Of a stretch of DNA of 6,867 nt, positions 1-5,419 are shown one piece after another. Made by a program: the position numbers and the translations under genes. Location of the stretch: positions 1 through 6,867 of the forward strand of contig JADLCW010000418.1 of assembly GCA_020847015.1 (NCBI GenBank), given 5' to 3'. How positions within the stretch are numbered: position 1 is the first letter of the stretch; every line of letters starts with the position of its first letter. The notes beneath the pieces were generated by a model. That model had not been told where the DNA came from, ran no database searches, and saw only the letters and a program-made list of their open reading frames with translations. The DNA comes from Thermomicrobiales bacterium. Its GTDB lineage: Bacteria; Chloroflexota; Chloroflexia; Thermomicrobiales; UBA6265.

Positions 1-710
1 ACCAGCGGCAGCAGGAAGTCGTTCCACGACCACAGGAAGAACAACACCGCCATGGTCAGAATCGCCGGCCGCGCCAGCGGCAGCAGGACATCCCACAACA
101 CGCCCCAACTGTTGGCCCCATCCACCGTCGCCGCATCCGGCAGATCGTTGGGCACTTGAGAAAAGAAACCGCGCATCCAGAGGGCGCCGAACGAGATGTT
201 GAACCCGATCTGCGGCAAGATGATCGCCCAGTAGGTGTCGTAGAGCCCCATCGCCTGCAAGTTGTGATAGAGGGGGATGATCACCGCCTCGCCAGGAATC
301 ATGATTCCCAGCAGCAGCAGAAAAAACAGCACGTTCGCCCCCGGGAAGCGCATCCGCCCGAATGCGTAGCCGGCCAGCACCGAAAGCAGACTGGAGATGA
401 CTACCACCGGCGCCGCCACGAACACGCTGGAGCGGAAGTAGCGGGAGAACCGAGCCGTATTCCAGGCATCGGCAAAATGATCCCAGCGCCATGCCTGCGG
501 CAAGCCAAAAGTGTTGCCTGCCAACTCTGCGTTGTCCTTCAGCGCCGCCAGCGCGATGATCACGAACGGCCCAAGCGCGATCGCTGTCAGAATCGCCAAA
601 ATGACGTAGGTCAACGCGGTATGGGCCGTCGCCGGCCCGCTGGGGCGAGCGGTGCGCGCGGCGTTCGCTCGTGTGCGCGATGGCGCTTCGGTCAGGTCGG
701 TCGCGCTCAC
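1..710 (-). CDS. Carbohydrate ABC transporter permease, MalG/UgpE type (partial, C-terminus beyond window)
   Basis: Inner-membrane permease of an ABC sugar importer, the second half of the channel heterodimer. The 236 visible residues start with a polar, Arg/Ala-rich tail (1-32). Hydrophobic segments follow near 34-56, 95-118, 127-147, 157-175 and 216-236. The EAA loop, which docks the ATPase, is at about 192-214 (D-A-A-T-V-D-G-A-N ... L-P-L-A-R-P). Family members are usually 270-300 residues, so roughly 40-60 are missing at the left edge. The chosen start is GTG at 710-708, one base after the TAG of the upstream permease (714-712). Its Shine-Dalgarno GAGGGG (720-715) lies inside the end of that gene, so the two are very likely translationally coupled. 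Family assignment is firm; substrate cannot be read from the sequence. Confidence 0.93.
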   Translation of the reverse strand, partial: MSATDLTEAPSRTRANAARTARPSGPATAHTALTYVILAILTAIALGPFVIIALAALKDNAELAGNTFGLPQAWRWDHFADAWNTARFSRYFRSSVFVAAPVVVISSLLSVLAGYAFGRMRFPGANVLFFLLLLGIMIPGEAVIIPLYHNLQAMGLYDTYWAIILPQIGFNISFGALWMRGFFSQVPNDLPDAATVDGANSWGVLWDVLLPLARPAILTMAVLFFLWSWNDFLLPL

Positions 711-711
711 G

Positions 712-1623
712 CTACCCCTCCGCCACCGTCCGCAGCCGCAAGGTGATCACGGCGTAGGAAACGATCAGAGTCACCACCGTCAGCACCACCGCGATGGCCG
801 CCGCGTAGCCGGTGCGACTCAGCGTGAAGGCGTTGCGGTAGATCTCCAGCGCCACCACATGAGTTCGATTCGCCGGGCCGCCGCGCGTCGTGACGAACAC
901 CAGATCGAAGGTGCGCAACGCCGTGATCAACAGCGTCACCAGCGCGATGGTGATCTCGTTGCGCAACTCCGGCAAGGTGATGGACATGAATTGCTGGAAC
1001 CCATTGGCTCCGTCCAGCTTGGCCGCGTCGTACAGATCCTCGTCGATGCGCTGCACGCCGGCGATGAACAGCACCATCGCGAAGGGGTAGCTCACCCAGG
1101 AGCCAATGGCGCCGATGGCCGGCAGCGCCGTCTGGAAATTGCCCAGCCAGGGCCGGGTCAGACCCTCCAGCCCAATTCCGTCCAGGATCTGGTTGAGTGG
1201 TCCTTTCGGCGCGTAAATCCATTTCCAGACGACGCCGACCACCACCATCGACATTACTTGCGGCACGAACAATCCCGCCCGGAAGGCGTTCAGTCCCCGG
1301 ATCGGCCGTCGTGTCAGCAACCCCGTCAGCATCAGCGCGAACGCGATTGGAATGATGGTATAGAAGACGATCAGAGTCAGGTTGTTCCGCAGAGCGATCC
1401 AGAACAGATCATCGTCGAGCAGGGCGCGGTAGTTGCCCAGCCCGATGAATACAGCCGGGGTGAAACCGGTCCAATCGAAGAAGCTAAGGCGAGCCGTCTG
1501 CACGATCGGCAGCAGCACGAACACCGCGTAGATGAGAAACCCCGGCAGAATGTAGAGGTACCCCTCCCACGGGCGTTCACCGGGTCGACCACCGCGAGCC
1601 GATGCTTTCCGCGCGATCTGCAT
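712..1623 (-). CDS. Carbohydrate ABC transporter permease, MalF/UgpA type
   Basis: Inner-membrane permease of an ABC sugar importer, 303 residues, a full-length member. Six hydrophobic segments are visible at about 22-45, 82-104, 115-136, 165-190, 223-243 and 273-297. The EAA loop is at 199-219 (D-A-A-K-L-D-G-A-N ... I-T-L-P-E-L), the coupling site for a MalK/MsmX-like ATPase. The start ATG at 1623-1621 has a Shine-Dalgarno GAGGG (1635-1631) seven bases upstream. It follows the binding-protein gene after a 116-nt gap with strong hairpins, and its stop sits one base before the next permease start. No ATPase is seen here, so a shared ATPase encoded elsewhere, or beyond the left edge, is inferred. 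Confidence 0.95.
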   Translation of the reverse strand: MQIARKASARGGRPGERPWEGYLYILPGFLIYAVFVLLPIVQTARLSFFDWTGFTPAVFIGLGNYRALLDDDLFWIALRNNLTLIVFYTIIPIAFALMLTGLLTRRPIRGLNAFRAGLFVPQVMSMVVVGVVWKWIYAPKGPLNQILDGIGLEGLTRPWLGNFQTALPAIGAIGSWVSYPFAMVLFIAGVQRIDEDLYDAAKLDGANGFQQFMSITLPELRNEITIALVTLLITALRTFDLVFVTTRGGPANRTHVVALEIYRNAFTLSRTGYAAAIAVVLTVVTLIVSYAVITLRLRTVAEG

Positions 1624-1648
1624 GTGCGATCCCTCGCCGCATCCGCCG

Positions 1649-1665
1649 GCAGCGCGCCGCGCTGC
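1649..1665 (-). repeat. 7-bp inverted repeat, second hairpin before the permease gene
   Basis: The arms GCAGCGC (1649-1655) and GCGCTGC (1659-1665) pair around a 3-base loop. It lies 26 nt upstream of the permease start, just beyond its ribosome binding site. GC-rich DNA makes such short repeats fairly common, so function is uncertain. Confidence 0.4.
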
Positions 1666-1691
1666 GCGCCGCCCCGTGCGATGACCCCGGC

Positions 1692-1718
1692 GACTGGCGC
1701 CGGGAGGCGGCGCCAGTC
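1692..1718 (-). repeat. 10-bp perfect inverted repeat, likely intra-operon RNA hairpin
   Basis: The arms GACTGGCGCC (1692-1701) and GGCGCCAGTC (1709-1718) are perfectly complementary around a 7-base loop. The element begins 22 nt past the binding-protein stop in the direction of transcription. No U-tract follows, so a mRNA-stabilising or attenuating hairpin fits better than a classical intrinsic terminator. Confidence 0.7.
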
Positions 1719-1739
1719 CGACCGGTCAGCGCGCCCGGC

Positions 1740-3077
1740 TCAGGCGGACGCTTCTTTCTGCGCCAGATAGGCTCCGTAATCGGCCTGGTTCTTGGCGACG
1801 AACTCTTCCGGCGTGATCACCCCGGCCAGCAACTCGGTGAGCGAAGCCGTGAGCGTGTCGTAGAAGGTCGGGGTCGCCCAGTCGAGATAGTGACCGGCGC
1901 TGTCGGTTTCGTTGATGTGATTCCAAGCGGCCACGATGTCGGCGAAAAGCGTGCCCGGCGTCGCCATGTCGGCATCGACGCCCAGCGGCACCGTGCCGTT
2001 GTCGGCAAACCCCTGGACGGCGCGCGGGGAAACCAGCCAATCGATATACTCGGCAGCCAGGTCGGGGTTCGGAGATCCAGCGCGGATGGCGTAGGCCATC
2101 GAGGTGCCGGCCACGATCGGCTTGTTGGTTCCCTCTTCCAGGGGCGGGAACAGGAAGAAGCCAAACTGCTCCGGATCGCCCTCCGACAGCATACTGCTGA
2201 ACCACGACCCGGTGATCATCGTCGCACCCTGGCCGTCCTGGAACATCGCCGCCATATCTTCTGTACTGATGCCGAGGAAGTCGGGGGTGAAGTACCCCTT
2301 GTCGACCCACTCCTGCAGTTTGGCCGCCGCTTCGACGTTCTGCGGGGTGTCGAACGTGGCGCCGGGACGACCGTAGACGAGGTCGTCCAGGTACTTGGTG
2401 TCGACGTAGAGCCCTTCGATCTCGCCGTAAGTATGAATAGCCGGATCTTGACCGAGATCGCCGAACGCGATGGGGATTTCGCCGGCGGCCAGCAACGCAT
2501 CCAGCGCGGCTTCGAATTCGGCCATCGTCTTCGGAGTCTCGATGCCCAGATCGGCCAGCTTCTGCCGATTGAAGTAAACGCCGACGAATTCCGCCGTCAG
2601 TGGCATCCCGTAGAGAATGCCCTCGCCCATCTGCTTGCCGTCATCACCGAGGCTGTTGCGGGCGACCATGCTGGGCGGCAGCTTCTTCAGCCAGCCGTAG
2701 CGCTCGGCGTAGGGGCCGAGATCGGTCAGCAATCCGGCCTGGGCCATGGCTCCCATGTCGGACATACCCTGGTTGATCTGGATCAGATCCGGCCCGTCCG
2801 GCGAACTCATCGCCAGCTTGGCGGTCGCCTTCAGATCACCGAACGACTTGGCGATCCGGTCGATGGTGACGCCAGGGTGGGCGTCCATGAATTCCCGATC
2901 GAGCTGCTCGATCAGCGCATCGTCAACGTCACGGGTCCAGTTGTCCCACACCGTCAGCGTGACCGGCTCCTGCGCCCGCGCGCCCGGCGCCAGCACCGGG
3001 GCGAGTCCGACCAGAACCATCGTTCCGGCCGCCCCCTTCAGCACCAACCGCCGACTGAATCGTCCGTTCTCGCTCAT
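1740..3077 (-). CDS. Extracellular sugar-binding protein of an ABC importer (solute-binding family 1), Tat-exported
   Basis: Captures the sugar outside the membrane and delivers it to the two permeases encoded next. It has 445 residues, normal for this family. The N-terminus has a twin-arginine signal: S8-R9-R10-L-V-L-K14, then a hydrophobic stretch (about 15-31) and a probable cleavage A33-R34-A35 before Q36. No cysteine lies near the cleavage point, so it is not a standard lipoprotein. The mature part starts with V-T-L-T-V-W-D-N-W and contains segments typical of family 1, such as G-P-D-L-I-Q-I-N-Q and G-A-T-M-I-T-G-S-W. The start ATG at 3077-3075 is chosen because AGGAGG lies 5 nt upstream and the signal peptide begins there. 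An upstream in-frame start at 3170 would add 31 residues of non-signal sequence. The ligand is inferred from context to be an oligosaccharide, possibly with amino sugars. Confidence 0.95.
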   Translation of the reverse strand: MSENGRFSRRLVLKGAAGTMVLVGLAPVLAPGARAQEPVTLTVWDNWTRDVDDALIEQLDREFMDAHPGVTIDRIAKSFGDLKATAKLAMSSPDGPDLIQINQGMSDMGAMAQAGLLTDLGPYAERYGWLKKLPPSMVARNSLGDDGKQMGEGILYGMPLTAEFVGVYFNRQKLADLGIETPKTMAEFEAALDALLAAGEIPIAFGDLGQDPAIHTYGEIEGLYVDTKYLDDLVYGRPGATFDTPQNVEAAAKLQEWVDKGYFTPDFLGISTEDMAAMFQDGQGATMITGSWFSSMLSEGDPEQFGFFLFPPLEEGTNKPIVAGTSMAYAIRAGSPNPDLAAEYIDWLVSPRAVQGFADNGTVPLGVDADMATPGTLFADIVAAWNHINETDSAGHYLDWATPTFYDTLTASLTELLAGVITPEEFVAKNQADYGAYLAQKEASA

Positions 3078-3082
3078 TCTCG

Positions 3083-3088
3083 CCTCCT
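3083..3088 (-). promoter_or_regulatory. Ribosome binding site of the sugar-binding protein gene
   Basis: AGGAGG on the minus strand, 5 nt before the ATG at 3077. This is the strongest Shine-Dalgarno seen in the window. It fixes the start at the Tat signal peptide and suggests high translation, as expected for a binding protein made in excess over its permeases. Confidence 0.85.
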
Positions 3089-3100
3089 CGACTCGTCGCA

Positions 3101-3116
3101 GCGTCACCCGTGACGC
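3101..3116. promoter_or_regulatory. Candidate operator palindrome upstream of the sugar-binding protein gene
   Basis: GCGTCACCCGTGACGC pairs in seven of eight positions, with only the central CC breaking symmetry. It begins 24 nt upstream of the ATG. Size and symmetry suit a dimeric repressor site or a short RNA hairpin. Its sequence is not the same as the two palindromes in the gntR-GH4 region, so a shared regulator is not established. Confidence 0.4.
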
Positions 3117-3134
3117 CCCGAGCTCTGCCTGAAC

Positions 3135-3152
3135 GACCCGGCTCCCCGGGTC
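3135..3152 (-). repeat. 7-bp inverted repeat downstream of gntR
   Basis: GACCCGG (3135-3141) and CCGGGTC (3146-3152) form a perfect 7-bp stem around a 4-base loop, 31 nt past the gntR stop on the minus strand. It could form an RNA hairpin between gntR and the transporter genes. Lack of a U-tract argues against an intrinsic terminator. Confidence 0.4.
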
Positions 3153-3182
3153 TCTGCGGCGCGCCGCCACGCCGCCTCGTCG

Positions 3183-3944
3183 TTACGCGCCGTGCCGCAT
3201 CACCTCCCCTCGGCCGCCCGCCTCGCTGTGGGCGATGCTCAGGGGATACCGCTTTGGATTATGGGACGATTGCAGCAACTCGACGGGACGCCCCGCCCGA
3301 TCGTAGGTGACCTGATCGACCGTCAGCACCGCGCTCGGCTCCGGCAATTCCAGCAAGACGCGCTCGACCGGATCGGCCAGCCGGGCCGCAATGGCGGTGC
3401 GCCCTCGGGTCAACCGTACGCTATAGCGCTCGGCCAGCACGGCATAGAGCGATATCCGATCCAGCGGCGCCGCCAGCAAATCGGGACACATGGCGTGAGG
3501 CAGCCAAACGTGCTGGAGGATCGCCGGAGCGCCATCGAGCAAGCGCACCCGCCGCAACGACACCAACTCCGTGCCGGCCGGCACATCCAACTGGAATGCC
3601 TGCGCCGGCGCGGCCAAAATCAGGCGCGCTTCCAGCACGCGACTACTCGGCTCCTGCCCGCGCTCCCGAGCATCGTCGCTGAAGCTGCGCAGCGCGTGCA
3701 GTTCGTAGAGTTGCTCTTTCTCTCCGACGAAAAAGCCGCGCCCAGGCACCGAATAAACAACGCCTTCGCCGACGAGGTCGGCCAGCGCTTTGCGCACCGT
3801 GATGCGGCTGACGCCAAACCGCTCGACCAGTTGTCGCTCCGAAGGCAACTGCCGCCCGGGTTCGCCACCGGCGGCGATCTCGTCGCGCAGCCAGCCTTTC
3901 AGTTGCTCGTAGAGCGGCGTGGCCGAGTCGCGGACGATCACCAT
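3183..3944 (-). CDS. GntR-family transcriptional regulator, HutC/NagR-like, with UTRA ligand domain
   Basis: DNA-binding regulator of 253 residues, the usual length for the HutC subfamily. The N-terminal winged helix-turn-helix spans about residues 8-74: P-L-Y-E-Q-L-K near the start, L-P-S-E-R-Q-L and S-R-I-T-V-R-K-A-L in the recognition region (33-61), then the wing G-R-G-F-F-V. Residues from about 95 to 238 form the UTRA effector-binding domain (R-x-R-L-L-D-G-A-P-A-I-L, later D-Q-V-T-Y-D-R-A-G-R-P-V-E). UTRA proteins of this group, such as NagR/YvoA and DasR, sense phosphorylated sugars and often control amino-sugar genes, which fits the NagB homologue nearby. The ATG at 3944 has GGGAG only 3 nt upstream; the next codon, GTG at 3941, has a better 6-nt spacing and could be the true start. 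It diverges from the GH4 operon and heads the transporter genes, so it probably controls both arms. The effector is unknown. Confidence 0.93.
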   Translation of the reverse strand: MVIVRDSATPLYEQLKGWLRDEIAAGGEPGRQLPSERQLVERFGVSRITVRKALADLVGEGVVYSVPGRGFFVGEKEQLYELHALRSFSDDARERGQEPSSRVLEARLILAAPAQAFQLDVPAGTELVSLRRVRLLDGAPAILQHVWLPHAMCPDLLAAPLDRISLYAVLAERYSVRLTRGRTAIAARLADPVERVLLELPEPSAVLTVDQVTYDRAGRPVELLQSSHNPKRYPLSIAHSEAGGRGEVMRHGA

Positions 3945-3980
3945 GGACTCCCGGACTTCACGAGTGGATCGGACCGGGTA

Positions 3981-4009
3981 TTGCCGGATATGTCCGGCCC
4001 CGTTACGAT
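3981..4009 (+). promoter_or_regulatory. Candidate sigma-70-type promoter of the GH4-nagB-kinase operon
   Basis: A -35-like TTGCCG (3981-3986) and a -10-like TACGAT (4004-4009) are separated by exactly 17 nt. Each box matches four of six consensus positions. Transcription would begin near 4016, giving a leader of about 75 nt before the GTG at 4091. The spacer encloses the palindrome 3983-3998, a layout typical of repressor-controlled promoters. Read by eye; not proven. Confidence 0.45.
3983..3998. promoter_or_regulatory. Candidate GntR operator (16-bp near-palindrome) in the GH4 promoter
   Basis: GCCGGATATGTCCGGC pairs in seven of eight positions. It overlaps the -35 and lies before the -10 of the plus-strand promoter candidate. 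The GG-N6-CC layout resembles the spacing of DasR/NagR-type sites (core GGTCTAGACC), though the bases differ. Assignment to the adjacent regulator is inference from position and symmetry. Confidence 0.5.
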
Positions 4010-4038
4010 CTTCTACGGTCGATGCGACCGTTTGTCAA
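4010..4038 (-). promoter_or_regulatory. Candidate sigma-70-type promoter of gntR
   Basis: On the minus strand a perfect -35 TTGACA (4038-4033) and a -10-like TAGAAG (4015-4010, four of six matches) are 17 nt apart. Transcription would start near 4003, leaving a leader of about 58 nt before gntR. The palindrome 4015-4031 fills the spacer. The -10 directly abuts the -10 of the opposing plus-strand candidate (4004-4009). Confidence 0.5.
4015..4031. promoter_or_regulatory. Candidate second operator, perfect 7-bp inverted repeat in the gntR promoter
   Basis: ACGGTCGATGCGACCGT has perfect 7-bp arms around a 3-nt centre. It lies between the -35 and -10 of the gntR promoter candidate and at the predicted start of the GH4 transcript. 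It could serve autoregulation, or a second regulator, because its arms differ from those of the 3983-3998 palindrome. Confidence 0.45.
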
Positions 4039-4076
4039 GCGTACGGCGCGGCGAGCCAATCCGCTCGTCGTCCCCC

Positions 4077-4081
4077 GGAGG
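4077..4081 (+). promoter_or_regulatory. Ribosome binding site deciding the GH4 start
   Basis: GGAGG lies 9 nt before the GTG at 4091. An in-frame ATG at 4022 would add 23 Arg-rich residues, has no such site and overlaps a palindrome. The in-frame ATG at 4106 is too far from this site. Confidence 0.75.
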
Positions 4082-4090
4082 AACCTCGCG

Positions 4091-5389
4091 GTGGCGCGCA
4101 TCAAGATGGCCTACATTGGCGGCGGCAGCACCCGCGCTCCCGGCACCATGGCCTCCTTCATCGATCAAGGTGAGAATTTCGTCGGCTCCGAGGTCGTGCT
4201 GATCGATCTCGACCCCGATCGACTGGCGCTGGTCAAAACGCTGGCCGATAAAATGGCCCGCTGCAAGGGGCTCGATCTAACCGTCACCACTACCACCGAC
4301 CGCCGTGCTGGACTCGCCGATTGCGACGCCGTGCTCTCCAGCTTCCGCCCCGGCGGGTTCCAGGCGCGGGTGCTGGACGAATCGATCCCTCGCAAGTACG
4401 GCGTCATCGGGCAGGAAACGCAAGGCCCGGGCGGCTTTTTCATGGCGCTGCGCTCGCTGCACGTCATGCAGGGCATTGTCGAAGATCTGCGCGCCGTGGC
4501 GCCGAAGGCGATCGTTTTCAACTACACCAACCCGGTCAATATCGTCGCCCAGGCAGTAACCCAATACACCGATACGCCGATCGTCTCGCTGTGTGAAGGC
4601 CCGCTCATTTACCCTGCCGAGGTCGTCGAGGCCGCCGGACTGGACCCGGACAAGGCCGATGTCGCCTCGATCGGTCTCAATCACGCCTCCTGGTCGGTTC
4701 GCCAGACCTACGACGGCGAAGATCTGATTCCCTTGCTGACCGCAGCCTGGCAGCAGCGCGAAGACGACCCGACGTTGAGGCCGGGCATCCGCCGCATGTG
4801 GGAACTGGCCGTGCTCTACGGTTCGCTCCCCACCGAATACATGCAGTACTACTTCTTCGAACGCGAGATGCTCGAATATCTCCGCAACAAACCGACCACG
4901 CGCGCCCAGGACATTCTGGCTAACGCTCCCGACTACTGGAATCACTACCGCGAACAGGCCGCAACCGACTGTCCCACGCTCGACCCGGCGCGCTCCCGCG
5001 GCGGCATCCATGAACTGGAACTGGCGATCGACTGCATGGACGCCATCTTCAACGACCGTCAGGAAACGATGCCGGTGAACGTGCCGAACCGGGGAGCCAT
5101 CCCCGGGTTGCCCGACGATCTGGTGGTGGAAACGGTCGGCTACGTCGATGCCGCCGGCATCGCGCCGCTGGCGCTGGGACCGCTGCCGCGTCCGGTGACC
5201 GGGCTGATCGAAGCGCTCGGCGAATACCAGTGGCTGGCCGCCAAGGCCGCCTGGCGCGGCGGACGCCGCGAGGCGATCCAGGCGCTGGTGGCGAATCCGC
5301 TTTGTTCTGATCTGCATCTCGCCGAAACGATCTACGATGAGATGGCCGCCGCGCTGCGCGACTACCTGCCGGAGCGGCTGCTCCACTAG
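4091..5389 (+). CDS. Glycoside hydrolase family 4 protein (6-phospho-beta-glucosidase-like, NAD- and metal-dependent)
   Basis: Cytoplasmic glycosidase of 432 residues, normal GH4 length. GH4 enzymes cleave by oxidising and eliminating at the sugar ring, using NAD+ and a divalent metal. An N-terminal Rossmann loop is at residues 10-17 (G-G-G-S-T-R-A-P). A GH4 hallmark K-Y-G-V-I-G-Q-E-T-x-G-P-G-G follows around residues 100-117, then N-Y-T-N-P-V-N (144-150). Metal ligands are predicted as Cys168 (S-L-C-E-G-P) and His198 (G-L-N-H-A-S-W), and the catalytic base as Tyr250 (P-T-E-Y-M-Q-Y-Y). All core residues are present, so it should be active. The motif after the cysteine is C-E-G-P, not C-N-x-P (6-phospho-beta-glucosidases), C-D-M-P (6-phospho-alpha-glucosidases) or C-H-x-x (alpha-galactosidase, alpha-glucosidase and alpha-glucuronidase types). 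Substrate is therefore uncertain. It is first in an operon with a NagB homologue and a sugar kinase, suggesting a disaccharide with amino sugar, as for the GH4 enzyme ChbF. The start is GTG, supported by the ribosome binding site. Confidence 0.92.
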   Translation: MARIKMAYIGGGSTRAPGTMASFIDQGENFVGSEVVLIDLDPDRLALVKTLADKMARCKGLDLTVTTTTDRRAGLADCDAVLSSFRPGGFQARVLDESIPRKYGVIGQETQGPGGFFMALRSLHVMQGIVEDLRAVAPKAIVFNYTNPVNIVAQAVTQYTDTPIVSLCEGPLIYPAEVVEAAGLDPDKADVASIGLNHASWSVRQTYDGEDLIPLLTAAWQQREDDPTLRPGIRRMWELAVLYGSLPTEYMQYYFFEREMLEYLRNKPTTRAQDILANAPDYWNHYREQAATDCPTLDPARSRGGIHELELAIDCMDAIFNDRQETMPVNVPNRGAIPGLPDDLVVETVGYVDAAGIAPLALGPLPRPVTGLIEALGEYQWLAAKAAWRGGRREAIQALVANPLCSDLHLAETIYDEMAAALRDYLPERLLH

Positions 5390-5407
5390 GTCGTGCGGTC
5401 CGCCACC

Positions 5408-5412
5408 GGGAG
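5408..5412 (+). promoter_or_regulatory. Ribosome binding site deciding the nagB-like start
   Basis: GGGAG lies 7 nt before the ATG at 5420. It favours that codon over an in-frame GTG at 5393, which would add nine residues absent from the typical NagB start (M-R-L-I-V). Confidence 0.75.
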
Positions 5413-5419
5413 ACCTTCG

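Larger units (their letters stand above)
1624..1739 (-). other. Intergenic spacer between binding-protein and permease genes, with two hairpins
   Basis: This 116-nt spacer has no credible gene. It carries a 10-bp perfect inverted repeat (1692-1701 with 1709-1718) and a second, 7-bp one (1649-1655 with 1659-1665). Neither is followed by a T-run on the minus strand. Spacers of this kind after a binding-protein gene are known, as in malE-malF, to protect the upstream mRNA and lower expression of the permeases. Applying that role here is inference. Confidence 0.6.
3078..3182 (-). other. Intergenic spacer between gntR and the binding-protein gene, with three inverted repeats
   Basis: This 105-nt spacer has no gene and no clear -35/-10 pair on the minus strand. 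It holds three inverted repeats: GCGTCACCCGTGACGC (3101-3116); arms GACCCGG/CCGGGTC (3135-3141 and 3146-3152); and the 12-bp perfect palindrome GCGGCGCGCCGC (3156-3167). The 3101-3116 element, closest to the start codon, is the best operator candidate. The middle one could be a hairpin ending or attenuating gntR mRNA, but there is no T-run. Whether the transporter is co-transcribed with gntR or has its own promoter cannot be decided. Confidence 0.55.

Noticed and set aside
652..1770. Plus-strand open frame (372 codons) across the permease genes
   Set aside because: Composition is Gln/Arg/His-rich and low in hydrophobic structure; it overlaps two unmistakable membrane permeases on the other strand.
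1602..3113. Long plus-strand open frame (503 codons) across the binding-protein gene
   Set aside because: It lies opposite a clear solute-binding protein; its translation is rich in Arg, Gly and His with no family motif, as expected of an antisense shadow in GC-rich DNA.
3156..3167. Perfect 12-bp palindrome GCGGCGCGCCGC as an operator
   Set aside because: Composed only of G and C in a GC-rich stretch just after gntR; such symmetry is expected by chance, so it is only mentioned as part of the spacer.
4022..4090. Upstream extension of the GH4 gene from ATG 4022
   Set aside because: The 23 extra residues are Arg-rich and precede the Rossmann strand without family support; the ATG sits in the centre of a palindrome and lacks a ribosome binding site, unlike GTG 4091.
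3192..4202. Plus-strand open frame (336 codons) opposite gntR and running through the control region
   Set aside because: It overlaps the regulator, the divergent promoters and the GH4 start, and shows no recognisable domain.
4277..5386. Long minus-strand open frame (369 codons) opposite the GH4 gene
   Set aside because: GH4 on the plus strand has every catalytic motif; the opposite frame has none and has no ribosome binding site supporting it.
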